A stretch of DNA of 64,000 nucleotides from Microthyrium microscopicum (Eukaryota; Ascomycota; Dothideomycetes; Microthyriales; Microthyriaceae). The first letter of the stretch is position 1, and every line of letters begins with the position of its first letter. This document shows, piece by piece, positions 12,141-23,259 of the stretch. The stretch is taken from assembly GCA_010405405.1 (NCBI GenBank), contig MU004231.1, positions 2,846,401 to 2,910,400 of the forward strand. The letters run 5' to 3'. The translations under genes and the position numbers were made by a program. A model generated the notes under the pieces. The model saw only the letters and a list, made by a program, of their open reading frames with translations, searched no databases and was not told the origin of the DNA.

Positions 12141-14125
12141 TTTGATTTGTTCTAGTCAGGAGAACGTGATTGTGAGTGGTGTATAAAATTGGTTTGTTGG
12201 ACAGGGAGTGTGATGGTAGATGATCCTTAAGGAATGGACGCTTTCAAGAAAGCAGTAGATGTTGGACAGCAAACCGGTCGAAAGTCGTGATATGAACGAG
12301 TGTAGCAGTAAACAGGAAAACGCGGAAGAGAGACTGCTGGGATAAAGAGGAAAACGCGCGGTATGATAGTCAACGGTGAAGGGGGAACAGCTAAGGAAGG
12401 GGCTCGCGTTGAGCTCCATCTTTTCCACTACTCGAGGATTTTGCTGTGGAACTGGTGAGAAAAGGTTCATGCTTCGAGAGACTAAGAGGCCTGGTTGCGC
12501 AGCGAGGCGTCTACTAGAAAGCGCCACAGATGCTTAAGATGAGCAGCCTACCCAATGAGGCATGGTGTTGAGCTTTTGACAGCTTGAAAGGGGCTGGCAA
12601 GGAAATGAGAGCATCACATTACGGGGGCTGTTGAAGGCCAATGGATGATTTTGTGAAGACTTTGGAGCGCTAAAACATTAGATTCGCATCTTGTTTGTTC
12701 TATTTCTTTCCAGTGTCTTGAGCGTGTTGCGCTGTCACTGGAGTTGATGTTGAACACGTAGGAAATGCGATTGCAGTAGCTGTTTATCACTTCTCCGTAC
12801 GTTGTGCAGCTTGCTATACTTAGCCTCAAACATAGCCTACAGAATTTGCGCCTTAACTTTTGCAATGGAGAATGGAGAAACTTGGGTGGAAAATTGCGAT
12901 GCTGGGTTGCATTCGGTTGTGTCGTGGTTGAGGTTCAGGGGCAGGGACTCAGGGAGAGTTAGTCAGGGGAAATTAAGAGGCGTCGAAAAAATCCCGGTAC
13001 CTGGTGGACCCCACGCTTCTGCTGCTTGTACCCACCAACGGGATCGCTTCCTTTTACAGGCATCTTTCTTAAAAGAGTTAAAGTCTCCACTCAAAGAGAG
13101 AGGCTCAGAGACTGGCTGGAAGCCGTTGGATGATGGCTCTCCAGGAGCGGTTGCTCTGCCAGGTCGCGACGGGCCTTGATCAATCGCAACCACAGCAGTC
13201 TTCCTTCTTCCAAGTAGAGAGTAGAGAAGCCCCTCTCATTTCCCTATGGTAACCCCCCATAATCACAGAGAGTCTGAGACTCGGAGCCAAAGGCGTGTGC
13301 TGAGGCATTGGCACTCTTGATAGAATCTGGTGGCATTTTGGAAAGCGTTTACTGAGTATCAAATCGGATCGTGTGTTGCCAATGAACCGCGAAGTTGCCA
13401 GCGCAGACCATTAACTTCACTCACCACCAATGCGGTTAAAGATCTTGAAAACGTTGGAAAACAAAACTGGTCAAACAAATTATGGACTCCACGTGCTGTC
13501 TCCTGGCTGCAGGTACCGTAATCATGAAACATCTGTTGCTCGCTGATTTTTTTGGCTGCGACTGCATTTCGCCTAGAATATTCCAATATCTCCAAGCAGT
13601 ACCCAGTGAGTTCAGCAAGGTGGCTGATTCTGTTACAGACACGAATAATGCATGAAGATCATATAGAGCCTGATATCCAACAGTTGCGATATGTCACAGT
13701 ACAAGCCTGGACATTTCGTACTTGCCAAAAATAGCTCGGAGAAGTCTTCTAGAAAACTGAGATTGAATGCCAACCACCTCCTCGGGTTGGTCGGATCATA
13801 ACTGTCGTCCCAGTGTTGCACCGTTACACAGCCTAAAGATATAATCGGAACAAACTAGCGAGGGTGTAGTAATTCTACCGGAGAATGAAAAAGCAAGGGA
13901 GACATGGGAAGTCACACTTGAGCAATAGTCGTCGCATGAACCGAGTTCTTCCGGACTCAAGACATTTTCCACGTTCAAGATTCGAGCAAAGGTCAAAATG
14001 CAAAGACAATGATGTGAGCGGGTTTATCGACCCACGGCTAGGACTGCATTTGTATTGGTTTTTTGCTACACCGCTATGGTGCCTAAGGTACAATACTAAT
14101 GTTACCCATCGATTACATCTTGCGC
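12141..14125. other. Intergenic, about 2 kb, nothing recognised
   Basis: Contains the promoter of the BYS1-like gene and the 3' side of the FKBP gene. Many short frames exist on both strands, but none has family resemblance, intron support or sustained codon bias. No tRNA, 5S rRNA or repeat structure was seen. Confidence 0.5.
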
Positions 14126-14838
14126 TTAACTTCGCTTGCCGTTGATAGCTTTCAAGGTGACCTCACTGCAATCTCGCGTCAGTGTTGGGAGATAAACATG
14201 CGAAATGAGCAACTCACAAAATCAAAGTAGCATTTGGAGGGATGAGACCGGGGAATCCACTACTACTTGTTAGTATGGAAATGCAACAATCGCGCCTAGA
14301 ATACGCAGAGGGATGGCATACCGGTTGCCATAGGCGTAGTCACTGATCGTTATTAGCTAATCTCTCGCATATAGATGTCACTGACTTACCCAGTGATAGT
14401 GAGAACTGCCTTCTCTCCGAGAGTCATACCCTCCTGAGAGGGTGTTCCAATGATGCCCTCATCCCACCCTGGAAAGAGTCAGACCAACGATACTCATGTC
14501 CAAATATTCGTGAGAAATTTACCCTTGATGACCTTTGAAGTGCCAATCTCGGTGTTGAACTCTCCGCGGTCTTGGGAAGAATCGAATCTGTTCGATGTTA
14601 GGTGATTTACAACACCTGTTGGATGGCTTTCCAATGTTGCCGGAACGAAGATCTCTGGAGTAGGAGCCTTCTTGAGCGAACAAAAGGTAGCTGTTGTAAC
14701 TTACTGGTTACCACGGTATTGGTTGTCAGCGGCATTTGGATCATGGAGCCAACCGGTGTAGTCCATTGAGACTTTGTCACCGGCCTTTGGCTTGTCGACG
14801 CCATTGCCTGCGCTAAGAGTTTCTTTGGTTACGCCCAT
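14126..14838 (-). CDS. FPR1: FKBP12-type peptidyl-prolyl cis-trans isomerase
   Basis: Six exons by consensus splice sites: 14838-14705, 14587-14523, 14468-14390, 14342-14322, 14259-14218 and 14165-14126. The product is about 125 residues. It starts MGVTKETLSAGNG and shows family landmarks in order: VSMDYTGWL, FDSSQDRGEF, KVIKGWDEGI (the active-site Trp of FKBP12), GEKAVLTI, DYAYGNRGFPG and IPPNATLIFEV. This is the cytosolic rotamase that binds FK506 and rapamycin and helps proline isomerisation. A short insert in the W-L-H-D-P-N region is common in filamentous fungi. The last acceptor is a TAGTAG tandem: using the first TAG adds one Ser before Gly, using the second gives the canonical R-G-F-P. 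There is no signal peptide or organelle signal. The family assignment is very secure; the acceptor choice is inferred. Confidence 0.93.
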
Positions 14839-15941
14839 GTTGTGATATGGACAAAGGTGTTGTATGATTACTGCTTGACGATTAATGCTTCTTCCAGGTC
14901 TCTACATTGAAGATTACTGACTAGGAGTTGATAATGTGCAAATGAAGGATCAGTTTGATGCACGGAAGAGTTAAGGAACCGGATCTAAATATGCGATGAG
15001 CCTAGAGCTTTGAAGAATTGCATCAGAACTCGGAGATGGCGGGGCAGCTTCCCTGGTCTTGCACAATGCCCCTCTTCTTGTAACCACCAAGGTCCAACAT
15101 CTCCATCTGTTCCGGTAACAATGGATACTGCATCGATTCTTACTATGCTAGTTTACCTAACGGTTGCTGATGTTGGCGCAAGTTTGCAGATAATCACAGA
15201 GACTGTGATAGCTGGGGTCGTTGATTGGGTTAGCTCTTATGCAAACCCATGAGCGCCCTGAACTGTAGATGGGAAAGGAAGGCGAGAAGAGCAAATGATC
15301 AGCCAGTACCATGATGACGTCTCGTACGGATCTCGGAATGAGGGCGTGGGTATCGAGGATGCGCGAATATCAACCAAGTTTCTGTTCCGTTTACGGATAG
15401 ACATATTGCGCTACACCAAAGATACTCGGCGCTACGAAAGAAGAGCTACTCCAACGTGTCACAAAGTTGGTGGCCTCGCCGGTATGCTTTCCAGTTACAC
15501 TGCCATCTGATACTAGGATCAGTTGCTTTGAACATGTTCGTGGTTTATATTGTTTGTTACCGACCATGATATAGCAAGAGCCCCCACCATAAGTCAGACC
15601 GCCAGTTAACCGTTCGTGCAGGTCCCATATTGCATCCCATAGGGCAGGGGACTGACGCACACTGGGATGAGCTGCACGTCTTCAGGTCATGAGTTCATTG
15701 TTACCAGTGTCTTTTATACCCCACCAAGAAATGGCCCTGCTTGGAGATGGTGATAAGGCTATAGCTGTTGATTGTGACATTGCCTCTTCACATATCCCGC
15801 AAATCCAGGAATTGGCCTCCCCGGGGATAAGCATTGGCAAGCAGGAGGAAAGGGGACGATGTCGTCTATACCAGTAACAAGGAAGCATGTAATCAGTCAT
15901 CTGGCGATCTGGTCGTTTAGTCTAATACGCGCTTCTGAGCC
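14839..15941. other. Intergenic between FKBP and HIS2 genes
   Basis: About 1.1 kb holding the FKBP promoter and the HIS2 3' side. Short frames up to about 89 codons exist, but none is supported by motif or codon pattern. Confidence 0.5.
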
Positions 15942-16944
15942 TCATGCAGCTTCCCTTTGATCCCATTTCTCTATCAATGTCGATACCTCCATCGAGGACC
16001 AGTCTTTATCCGAGAAGTATACCAACTGCTCTATTCCAGCTGCCTCTAGAATATTGAAGACTTTGCTGTAGTTTGTCCCAACTTGTTCCACAGTATGAGC
16101 ATCGTCAGAGAGACATAGCTGTCCGCCAAGACCGAGGAAGGTCTTATTTTCGGTCAGAGATATTGTCTAAACATTTATCAGAGCCTGTGACTTACTCGAC
16201 ACATTTCCATAGAAGGGTACGGCTCTATCAAACCCTTTCGTAAGGCGGATGAGTTGATCTCGACAACACCACCGTATTCTGAGATAGCTTTGAGATTGCG
16301 TTCTACTTTTGACCAGACACTGTCCCATTGACGCATGTTCTCGTTTGGATGGTCGCTCAGTAGTTTGATAAGATCGAAGTGGCCGATGATTGGAGGCTTG
16401 ATAGCTTGTATCATCTCATATTGAGCATCAAAGTAACTCTCAAAGAGTTGAACATCAGTGCCTCCCGCCGAGACTCGAGCAGTCTCGTAGGTTGGTCTAT
16501 TGAAGTCAATTGGTACAGTTTTGACATGATGAACAGAGCCTACGAAAAAGTCCCAAGGATATTTTGATTGAAGACTTTCGATCAATTTCACGGAAGACTT
16601 GCGGATCCACTCAGATTCAAAGCCAATCAGAATTTTGATATTCGCTTTATACTGTTCTCGTAACCGAACAGCTTCTTCGTAGAAAGCATCGATGTTTTCG
16701 TCGAACTGTTCAGCTTTCGAGATGGCACCTTTCTTTCAAACAAGGATGTTTAGTTTACAGTTACGCAAGACCACTATCGTGGACTCACTTCTTCTGGATA
16801 AAGATCCTCTATATCTCTTGGCATATGTTCCGTGAGAGCGTACGTACTCATGCCTCTGGCAATTGCTGCCTGAACCATTTCTTCTAGGTTGCCTTTGGCA
16901 TGCATGCAGAATTGTCCACTATGACTATGGTGTGAATAAACCAT
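15942..16944 (-). CDS. HIS2: Histidinol-phosphatase, PHP family
   Basis: Three exons, 16944-16789, 16732-16196 and 16166-15942, giving about 305 residues, the usual length for fungal HIS2. The N-terminus MVYSHHSHSGQFCMHAKG carries the metal-binding His cluster of the PHP (polymerase and histidinol phosphatase) fold. Further metal ligands sit in LTEHMPRD, FESEW, GSVHHV and GHFDLIKLL, and LCLSDDAHTVEQVG supplies the C-terminal Asp-x-His. It removes phosphate from L-histidinol phosphate, the penultimate steps of histidine synthesis, in the cytosol. The start is fixed by the conserved HxHS beginning. Exon 2 begins after a GAAAG acceptor; the nearer AG four bases on would break the frame. A TGAGTCA box lies just before the start codon. 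Confidence 0.93.
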
Positions 16945-17660
16945 AGTGACTCAAGTTTTGGCTTGTAAGAGTCATAGACTTGAGTTCGCCGTAGCAAGCC
17001 AAATGGCGCGTTGCCGAGTGCGCTGCTCACCCACAGCTCGCGCTGGAATGCGACAAGAAATCCCTGGATGAAGGATGTGATGAATAACGCAATCCGGATA
17101 AAATATGCTCCTCGTGTTTTGATGACTGGAACAAACGACCGGAGGCAACACTGAAATGATGAATGAAGTGTCCGAGAGTGGAACAAGAAGTGACCAATAG
17201 GGCTGCAAGCCTCATCCACGAAGCTTTGGGTCGTCGATGGTACTCTCTAGTACGCAATAACAGATTTCATCATCATCAGGTGAAATCTGAATTTTGTAAT
17301 GTGTTTACAACAGAGAACTCAGTATTTTAGCTGTTTTAGACATTATTAAGATCTTTTGAAGCAGAGCAGGTTCAAAATGAGCAAATGATACTGTCTTGCA
17401 CGTCAAAAGCATCAAATGCTTGTAGTCCTCAGGGGCCATGTTATATCGCAAACGGCTACAGCCGTATCCGGTGATACATTAATCCCAATCTCCCATGATT
17501 GCGACGGCTGACCCCTTTCCTCTCGATACCTTTCACTTGGAAGAAAGAGATCGCCTAAAGGTCGTAAGAACGATCAATCTATTGTCCCAATTCTGAACTT
17601 ATACTTCCTAATATCAATACCCATCAAGCTATACTCTGTCCGTTACCCCGAGCTTATACG
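16945..17660. other. Divergent promoter region, HIS2 and R3H genes
   Basis: About 700 bases between two divergently read genes. Short minus-strand frames run through it up to the HIS2 start, but they look like read-through of the leader. No other feature was recognised. Confidence 0.5.
16947..16953 (-). promoter_or_regulatory. TGAGTCA box (Gcn4/CpcA-type) next to HIS2 start
   Basis: A perfect TGACTCA/TGAGTCA palindrome, the binding sequence of the general amino-acid control factor (Gcn4/CPC1/CpcA), two bases upstream of the HIS2 start codon. The gene's role in histidine synthesis makes such control likely, but this copy is so near the ATG that it would lie in the transcript leader, so it may be chance. 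Confidence 0.3.
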
Positions 17661-18714
17661 ATGGCGGCGAACAACTCCAAGCTTCAGGCAACAACCCAGA
17701 GCTCGCCTCAGGGAGCCAGTGCTTACGTTGATGTTGAAGCGTGGAATAGCTCAACTCTCAAAGCTCTCAACGGCCTGAGTTTGGCTCCAACCCGTCCCAT
17801 CCGAGGCGCTTCTGTCTCCTTAGCTATCTCGCTCGACGATAGCGCGCCAGCTCCCGTTATCAAGGCAGATGATAGCGACGATGAAGGAGCTGAGCAAGCC
17901 ACCACAGGCTATCCTCCTCTGCGTCGCAAGACAAGCCGACGCGATAGCATGCGTCGACGCGATGAGCTTTTGAAGGGCAAGGAAGGGAGCCGTCGTCGCC
18001 AGAAATGGGAGAACGGTACGCGAGCTCGCGAGCTTTGACGAATCCTATACTGATGATTATTGTTTGGTAGACCACCTTCTTGGCAATCCTCACGTCCAGC
18101 CTCCACTTCCTACCGATTGGGAAGTTCGTCCAACGTACCCAGTTCGCACCGTCCCATACTATCTTGCCACCCTCTGGGATGCCAAGCGTGCCGAGGAAGA
18201 ACGCGTCGCTGCCACTCGCAAGAACAAACCTACCAAGCGCAAGGAACTTTCCCAGCCCGAGGGATTAGGTCGCGTGCCAAAGGGTCTCAAGGACACAATG
18301 AAGCGTCATCGCGCTGCAAAGACTCTTCTCCAGGAGCTCGAGAACGAGATTCGCGAGTTTGTTGTTGCCATGCACGAAGGTGGACAGGTGCCAGACGATG
18401 CTGGGATTGAAGTCGATGCCGATGACGATGATTTTGTGCTGGTCGATGAGAAGACGCTGTCACCAATCATGAGCCATTTCCCCACCTATGAGAAACTCAT
18501 CTTTGAAAGTCCAGAGACCGACCAGTCTGCGACATTCAGTCGTTGGCTTGTGCATGCGTTGGGCAAGTACTACGGCTTGGATTCCTGGAGCGTGAGTGTT
18601 CAAGGCAAGCCAGCTCGCCGAGAGGCATATGTCGGTATCAAGGACGTCAAGTTGAAACGAACCTGTCAACCAAGCATGGGCAGTTTACCGCTGCCAATGT
18701 GGGCAAGAGTTTGA
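17661..18714 (+). CDS. R3H-domain protein with R3H-associated N-terminal domain
   Basis: Two exons, 17661-18015 and 18071-18714, joined over a 55-base intron (GTACGC..GGTAG), giving 332 residues. The N-terminal half (about 20-210) matches the fungal R3H-associated domain seen in R3HDM4-like proteins: EAWNSSTLKALNGLSLAP, a Ser/Asp patch, an Arg-rich RRKTSRRDSMRRRDELLKG and then WEVRPTYPVRTVPYYLATLW. A Lys/Arg-rich helix and a short acidic run (DADDDDF) follow. The R3H fold lies at about 255-320 (FPTYEKLIFESPETDQSATF, HALGKYYGLDSWSV), and the protein ends ..PLPMWARV, a typical end for the family. R3H folds bind single-stranded nucleic acid. The charged middle and lack of a signal peptide suggest a nuclear or RNA role (inference). 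Confidence 0.85.
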
Positions 18715-18965
18715 AGGATGAAGGGGAGGTTTTTTTCAGAAGAGTGCATTTTCACCGCAATTTTCGCTTCTAGATTGGAGAAAGAGGCTTGCATATTAGT
18801 ATGCAGATCTTTAGCTCGCCGCCAATTTTTGTCATTTATATTTCTGCAAATCTTGCAGCTTTAATCCTGCTTTCTACACTACAGAAGAACCTTGATATTA
18901 GAGCAATACATTGAGGTCTTCACATTTGGTGGAGATCTCGCATACATCCGCTCGCACAAGATGGT
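18715..18965. other. Short gap between two convergent genes
   Basis: About 250 bases between the stop of the R3H gene and the stop of the EXPERA gene read from the other strand. It presumably holds both polyadenylation regions. The opening of this gap is T-rich. Confidence 0.4.
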
Positions 18966-19674
18966 TCAATTTCGCTTCTTTTTGCTGCCTGTTTTGGATA
19001 AAACTGCATCCAGTCTCCCAAACATATCGACTCCCATAAATACAGCTATACGATGGTCAGTGAAGAACACTTTGAGATTAGTTGTGTCTTACATAAAGCA
19101 AGGTATGGTACATATAAATATGCCAGCTGGACCTTTTGGTCGTTTGAAAACGATGACCAGCTAAGGTAGTCTGAAATACAAGTCAAGGTGGTGACCGCCG
19201 TCTCTAAGGCAAAGACCAGAAGGTGAAGAGGTACTTTGGGGTCATCTAATAAGCCGTTAGTCAAAATCGCACGTATATCTCTGAGCTTAATGTATCATAC
19301 CACGGAGGAGCGCGCTGACAGCCCATACAGAGATCGGTAAATGATACAAGGCCTCAAGCCAAATATAGGTATTAAACCATGCACTGCAGACCTGTTAGAC
19401 CAAAACTGAGCCAAAGTTTGACCAAAGGTTCATACGGTGGGCTGATGAAAAATTGGTCTTGGTAGGTGGTGATGTAGAACTCTCGGATATCATCCATGAA
19501 AGCAGGTCGCAGGCTTGCTGGCCACAAATTATAGCAGTCCACGGCTTTTAAAAGTCAGTCACTGCCCTTTATCATAAGTAAACGGAGATTTAACGTACTG
19601 ATAATGATGGGAATATGAGTGAGGAAGAAGATGAAGTACATCAAGTCCCGCTTTCGCGAAAATATGGACGCCAT
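18966..19674 (-). CDS. TMEM97/EXPERA-domain membrane protein (sigma-2 receptor-like)
   Basis: Five exons, 19674-19599, 19544-19436, 19383-19301, 19245-19093 and 19045-18966, giving 166 residues. Family marks appear in order: RKRDLMYFIFFLTHIPIII (first membrane helix), VDCYNLWP, FFISPPAWF, YIWLEALYHLPISVWAVSALL (second helix), DDPKVPLHLLVFALE, TTLTCISDYLSW and YLALSVFMGVDMF. EXPERA proteins (EBP, TM6SF2, TMEM97) are four-helix ER proteins tied to sterol metabolism and NPC1 trafficking. The protein ends SKKKRN, so the last four residues KKRN fit the KKxx retrieval signal, in keeping with ER residence. Exon 2 must stop at CCACC|GTATGA: reading on gives an early stop, while splicing gives the conserved S-P-P-A-W. 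The gene is easily missed because no exon exceeds 51 codons. Confidence 0.9.
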
Positions 19675-20255
19675 TGTTGTTTTGAGGTATTACAGGATGT
19701 AGGCTCTGATACAATCAAGATACGGATTCTGAGCTGTTAAAGCCTCAATGGTCCAAACTCCAGAGATTGATGTTGGAGGTTAGCAAGAACACGGAGTTGC
19801 TTCAGTTGCTGATGAGTTGAGGGAGGCTCATGCAAGCCACCAGGCAGAAGGAAATTTATTGGTCCATCAATAATTACAAGCATTATTCAGAACACACCGA
19901 AGCTTTTCTTTTATTCCAGTAGGTAATACCAAAAATCCGACTAGATTGGCAAATAGCTCCTTTGAGGAGCATCAGTCATGTGACAGCGTGAAACGACTTC
20001 ACTTTCTGTCGCGTTCTTTTCCATTCGTCGCGTCTCCAACCACCACCCTCCGTTGAGCCGTTCTCTCCAGATTCGCCCAGCACTTTCTGCCCATTCTTAC
20101 GGATGAATGCATCTTCTCCAAGCGCTGAAACCCCGTAACCAGAAATTCATGACACTAGGTTCTGGTGCGAGGCAGACTTCTCTGCAACAACTGAGAAATT
20201 TCAGTCCTGGCATCCCATGAACTGAAAGACAGCAATCACTAGACTAATAAGCACA
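19675..20255. other. Divergent promoter region, EXPERA and RecQ-like genes
   Basis: About 580 bases between divergent start codons. No independent reading frame or repeat was recognised. Confidence 0.5.
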
Positions 20256-21792
20256 ATGCGTAACGTCAAAAGCGTTCCAATATACGACATTGATTTCACT
20301 CTCCGACGCACGTTTCGCAAGAAAAATTTCAGGTGAGCAACACAAGCATACCGTGTAATTCAATCTAACTATTAGAAGAACGCTACAAAGAGAAGTCATT
20401 CTAGCAGCGCTAAGTGGCGAAGATGTATACCTACAAGCTGCCACATCCTTTGGAAAGAGCATATGCTTCCAGCTTCCCGCGGTCGTGAACTTGGGCGTAA
20501 CTATTGTCGTCTCTCCGCTGCTCTCCTTAATGATGAACCAAATCAACGCGCTTCGAGAAAACAACGTACCGGTAGAGACGATAAATGGAACAACTCAGTA
20601 TCATGAGCGGAAGAGAATTATTGACGATGCCCAATGCGGCCATCCGCGAGTCAAAATGCTTTACGTTACTCCAGAGTTGTGCAGTCGAGACTGGTTTCGA
20701 GACTTGCTTCGATCAATTCACGCCCACGGTCAACTTGCCAGATTCGTTGTCGATGAGGCACATTGCGTCAGCCAATGGGGCCACGATTTTCGTAAAGATT
20801 TTCTTGAGCTGTCATTCTTCAGACGAGAGTTCCCCGACATTCCAATCATGTGCGCTACAGCAACGGCGACAGCGGTTGTGCGAAAAGACATCATCAATAT
20901 CATGGGGCTGGATGAGAAACTTAAATTCTTTGCAATGCCCACTTCTCGGCCGAACCTTCATTATGAAGTTCGATTCAAATCGGATGAATTCGATGAGCGC
21001 TACACAGACTTTCTACAGTGGATACGCCAAATCTACGCTAGACGGCAAGGAACTGCCAGATTAGAAGAGCTTCAAAAGACTAAAGAGCGAGTGGAAGGTG
21101 TGAGTGGTATAATATACGTTATCAGCCGTGAGGGCTGCGAGAACTTGGCCGAACGACTTTGCAACGACGGGATCGGAGCAAAGGTCTATCACGCCAAACT
21201 CAGCAATGACGCGAAGAAGGATCATTTGGCGGGATGGATCTCCAATCGGCCTGGCTACGATATCATCGTTGCTACAACTGCCTTTGGCATGGGCATCGAC
21301 AAGGAAGATGTTCGATTCGTCGTGCATTGGCAGCTACCGAAATCATTTGAAGGCTTCTATCAAGAAGCCGGCCGAGCAGGTCGAGATGGGAAGGCGAGTA
21401 TATGCATACTCTACTATGCCCTGGAAGATCGGATATGGCTTGAGAGAATGATCGAAATGCAAGCGGCGCAGAATCAGAAAAAGAAAAGCAGTACAGCTAG
21501 AACGGAGAACATTGAAGGACGGCGGAAAAGTTTTAATCAACTCGTCAAATACTGTGAAAAAACGACCAAGTGTCGGCATCAGATCATAGCGGACTACTTT
21601 GAAGACAAGCAGAAACCCGTTTGTGATTGGGCTTGTGACTGGCACAAAGATCCATCAAAGCTTCAAAAGGCCAAGAAAAGATTCGATGCGACAGGCCTCA
21701 CTCCTTCCATGTCCCAAGCTATTGATAACCATCTAATGGATCATCGCCAGACCATGGCAAATACAGATCTGGAGTGGGTTGCTCAGGATTGA
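20256..21792 (+). CDS. RecQ-family DNA helicase, short form
   Basis: Two exons, 20256-20332 and 20376-21792, split by a 43-base intron with CTAAC..TTAG, giving 497 residues. The helicase core is complete: motif 0-like RTLQREVILAAL, motif I ATSFGKS, motif Ia VVSPLLSLM, motif II with VDEAHCVSQWGHDFR (the RecQ aromatic-rich loop), motif III CATATAT, motif IV SGIIYVIS, motif V IVATTAFGMGIDK and motif VI QEAGRAGRDG. A zinc-binding helix-rich domain follows (CEKTTKCRHQ..CDWACDW). The protein stops soon after it, so the winged-helix RQC and HRDC parts of large RecQ proteins are lacking. Motif I has S-F-G-K-S where RecQ usually has G-G-G-K-S. It unwinds DNA 3'-5' in repair and recombination. It is probably an accessory paralogue, not the main BLM/Sgs1 orthologue. 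Confidence 0.9.
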
Positions 21793-23259
21793 TAGCTACA
21801 CTCATCGGAGAGTCCATGTTAACTTATAACCTATATAATTTACTAACGAGCATGATAGCCCCTATCTCTCGACACTAATGTAATGCCGAATTCGCTATAT
21901 GGTAATCAAACAACTTTGAAAGGCATTTTACGTTAGTGCTTACCAGCTGCTATTTCCCATTCTTCTCATCCTAAATGCATTTATTATTTTGATGCGCCGC
22001 TGTAACATTTTAGAGTCAAGATTCGCGCGCGAAGTGTTGAGCGGACATGCGTCAGAAGTTGCGACACAAGGCAGTTCTGGAGTTACCACTCTCTCAGGTC
22101 GAGGAAGACAAGAATGAAATAACAGTAGTGTGTATGAGGAGGAGATTCCGACATACTCCGTCCAGTTCCTAAGATTCAATGTTGCAGGAGGCTAGTTTTG
22201 ATTTTAAGGCAGTGCAAGGCAACCAGGGCTGATGTAAGCACGAGCTGATTCTGCAAAGTGTACACTGTACAGATTGTAACTACCCGTAAGCCTTTTGGTG
22301 ATGGTCCACAACAGCCAAAGCTGCAACCTCATCGCACCTCTCGCTCTACGGATCTTGCGGCCACCCGAACAGCGAACTGGTTCTACTATTGCGCATGAAC
22401 TCCCAGGCTTCAACTAGGTACGCAACGCGAGAACAGCGAAGTTATCGTGATTTCTGGAGGCATTGGCTCATGATGTCGTGTAAATGAGTGGTGCGGATGC
22501 TTTGTCAAAGCTTAACGGGCATGGAGACAGGGCAGTGAGTAAGCCGCCATAAAGATGTGCAAAACATTTTGGACCAGTAGCATTCAACGATAGGGAATGT
22601 TACTCAAGGAGTCCAAGACTAAGCAATATCAGCCCTAGCTAGACTTCAAGCGTCTCAGATGTTGCATCCGTCGTCCAACGTCCATCCTCCACGCCCAATT
22701 TCGACATTCATCAGAGCCATCATCCATGAAATTTCGATCTTGGGAATCACGATATCACTGCCTACCGCACTTCTGCTCGACGTTGTCTGATGAAATGTCC
22801 CATCGGTCCTCGGTGCTTCGGTGTTGAGACCTCCTACTCACTCACTCCTCGATTCATTTCTTTCCGGTTCCAATGCCATCCTATTCTACCTATCATGACA
22901 AACCAACTCTCTGCCTAAGTAGGTGTGCTCTCATAACTTCTCTTTTCCTCTGTCATATCGCACTCGCCACCCCATGGCCCTATTGACCCCAAGTGTTGAT
23001 ATATCAGGGCCAGTGGTGGCTCTAGGGGAACTTATATCCTGTCCAGGCTGATGGCTGATTACCCATATCAACTAAATCTCCCATTTACCGATAGTACAAA
23101 TTTTCCCATACTCTCAAGTTTAAACCTATCACAATCCTTGTCCTTGTATCACTCGTCCTTCAACATATCATTGAACAAAGATCCTTACTGCACATTTACC
23201 TTTTTATTCCCAGCGTCTATTGCATTGTCTTGCTTGAGGAAATATCTGTCATCTGCTAA
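21793..23259. other. Intergenic, about 1.5 kb
   Basis: Holds the RecQ 3' side and the long leader of the BTB gene, which has CT-rich runs. A frame at 23051-23329 overlaps the BTB start in another phase and looks like leader sequence. Nothing else was recognised. Confidence 0.5.

Noticed and set aside
12156-12527. 123-codon frame upstream of the BYS1-like gene
   Set aside because: Lies in the promoter and leader of that gene; Ser/Phe-rich composition without motif.
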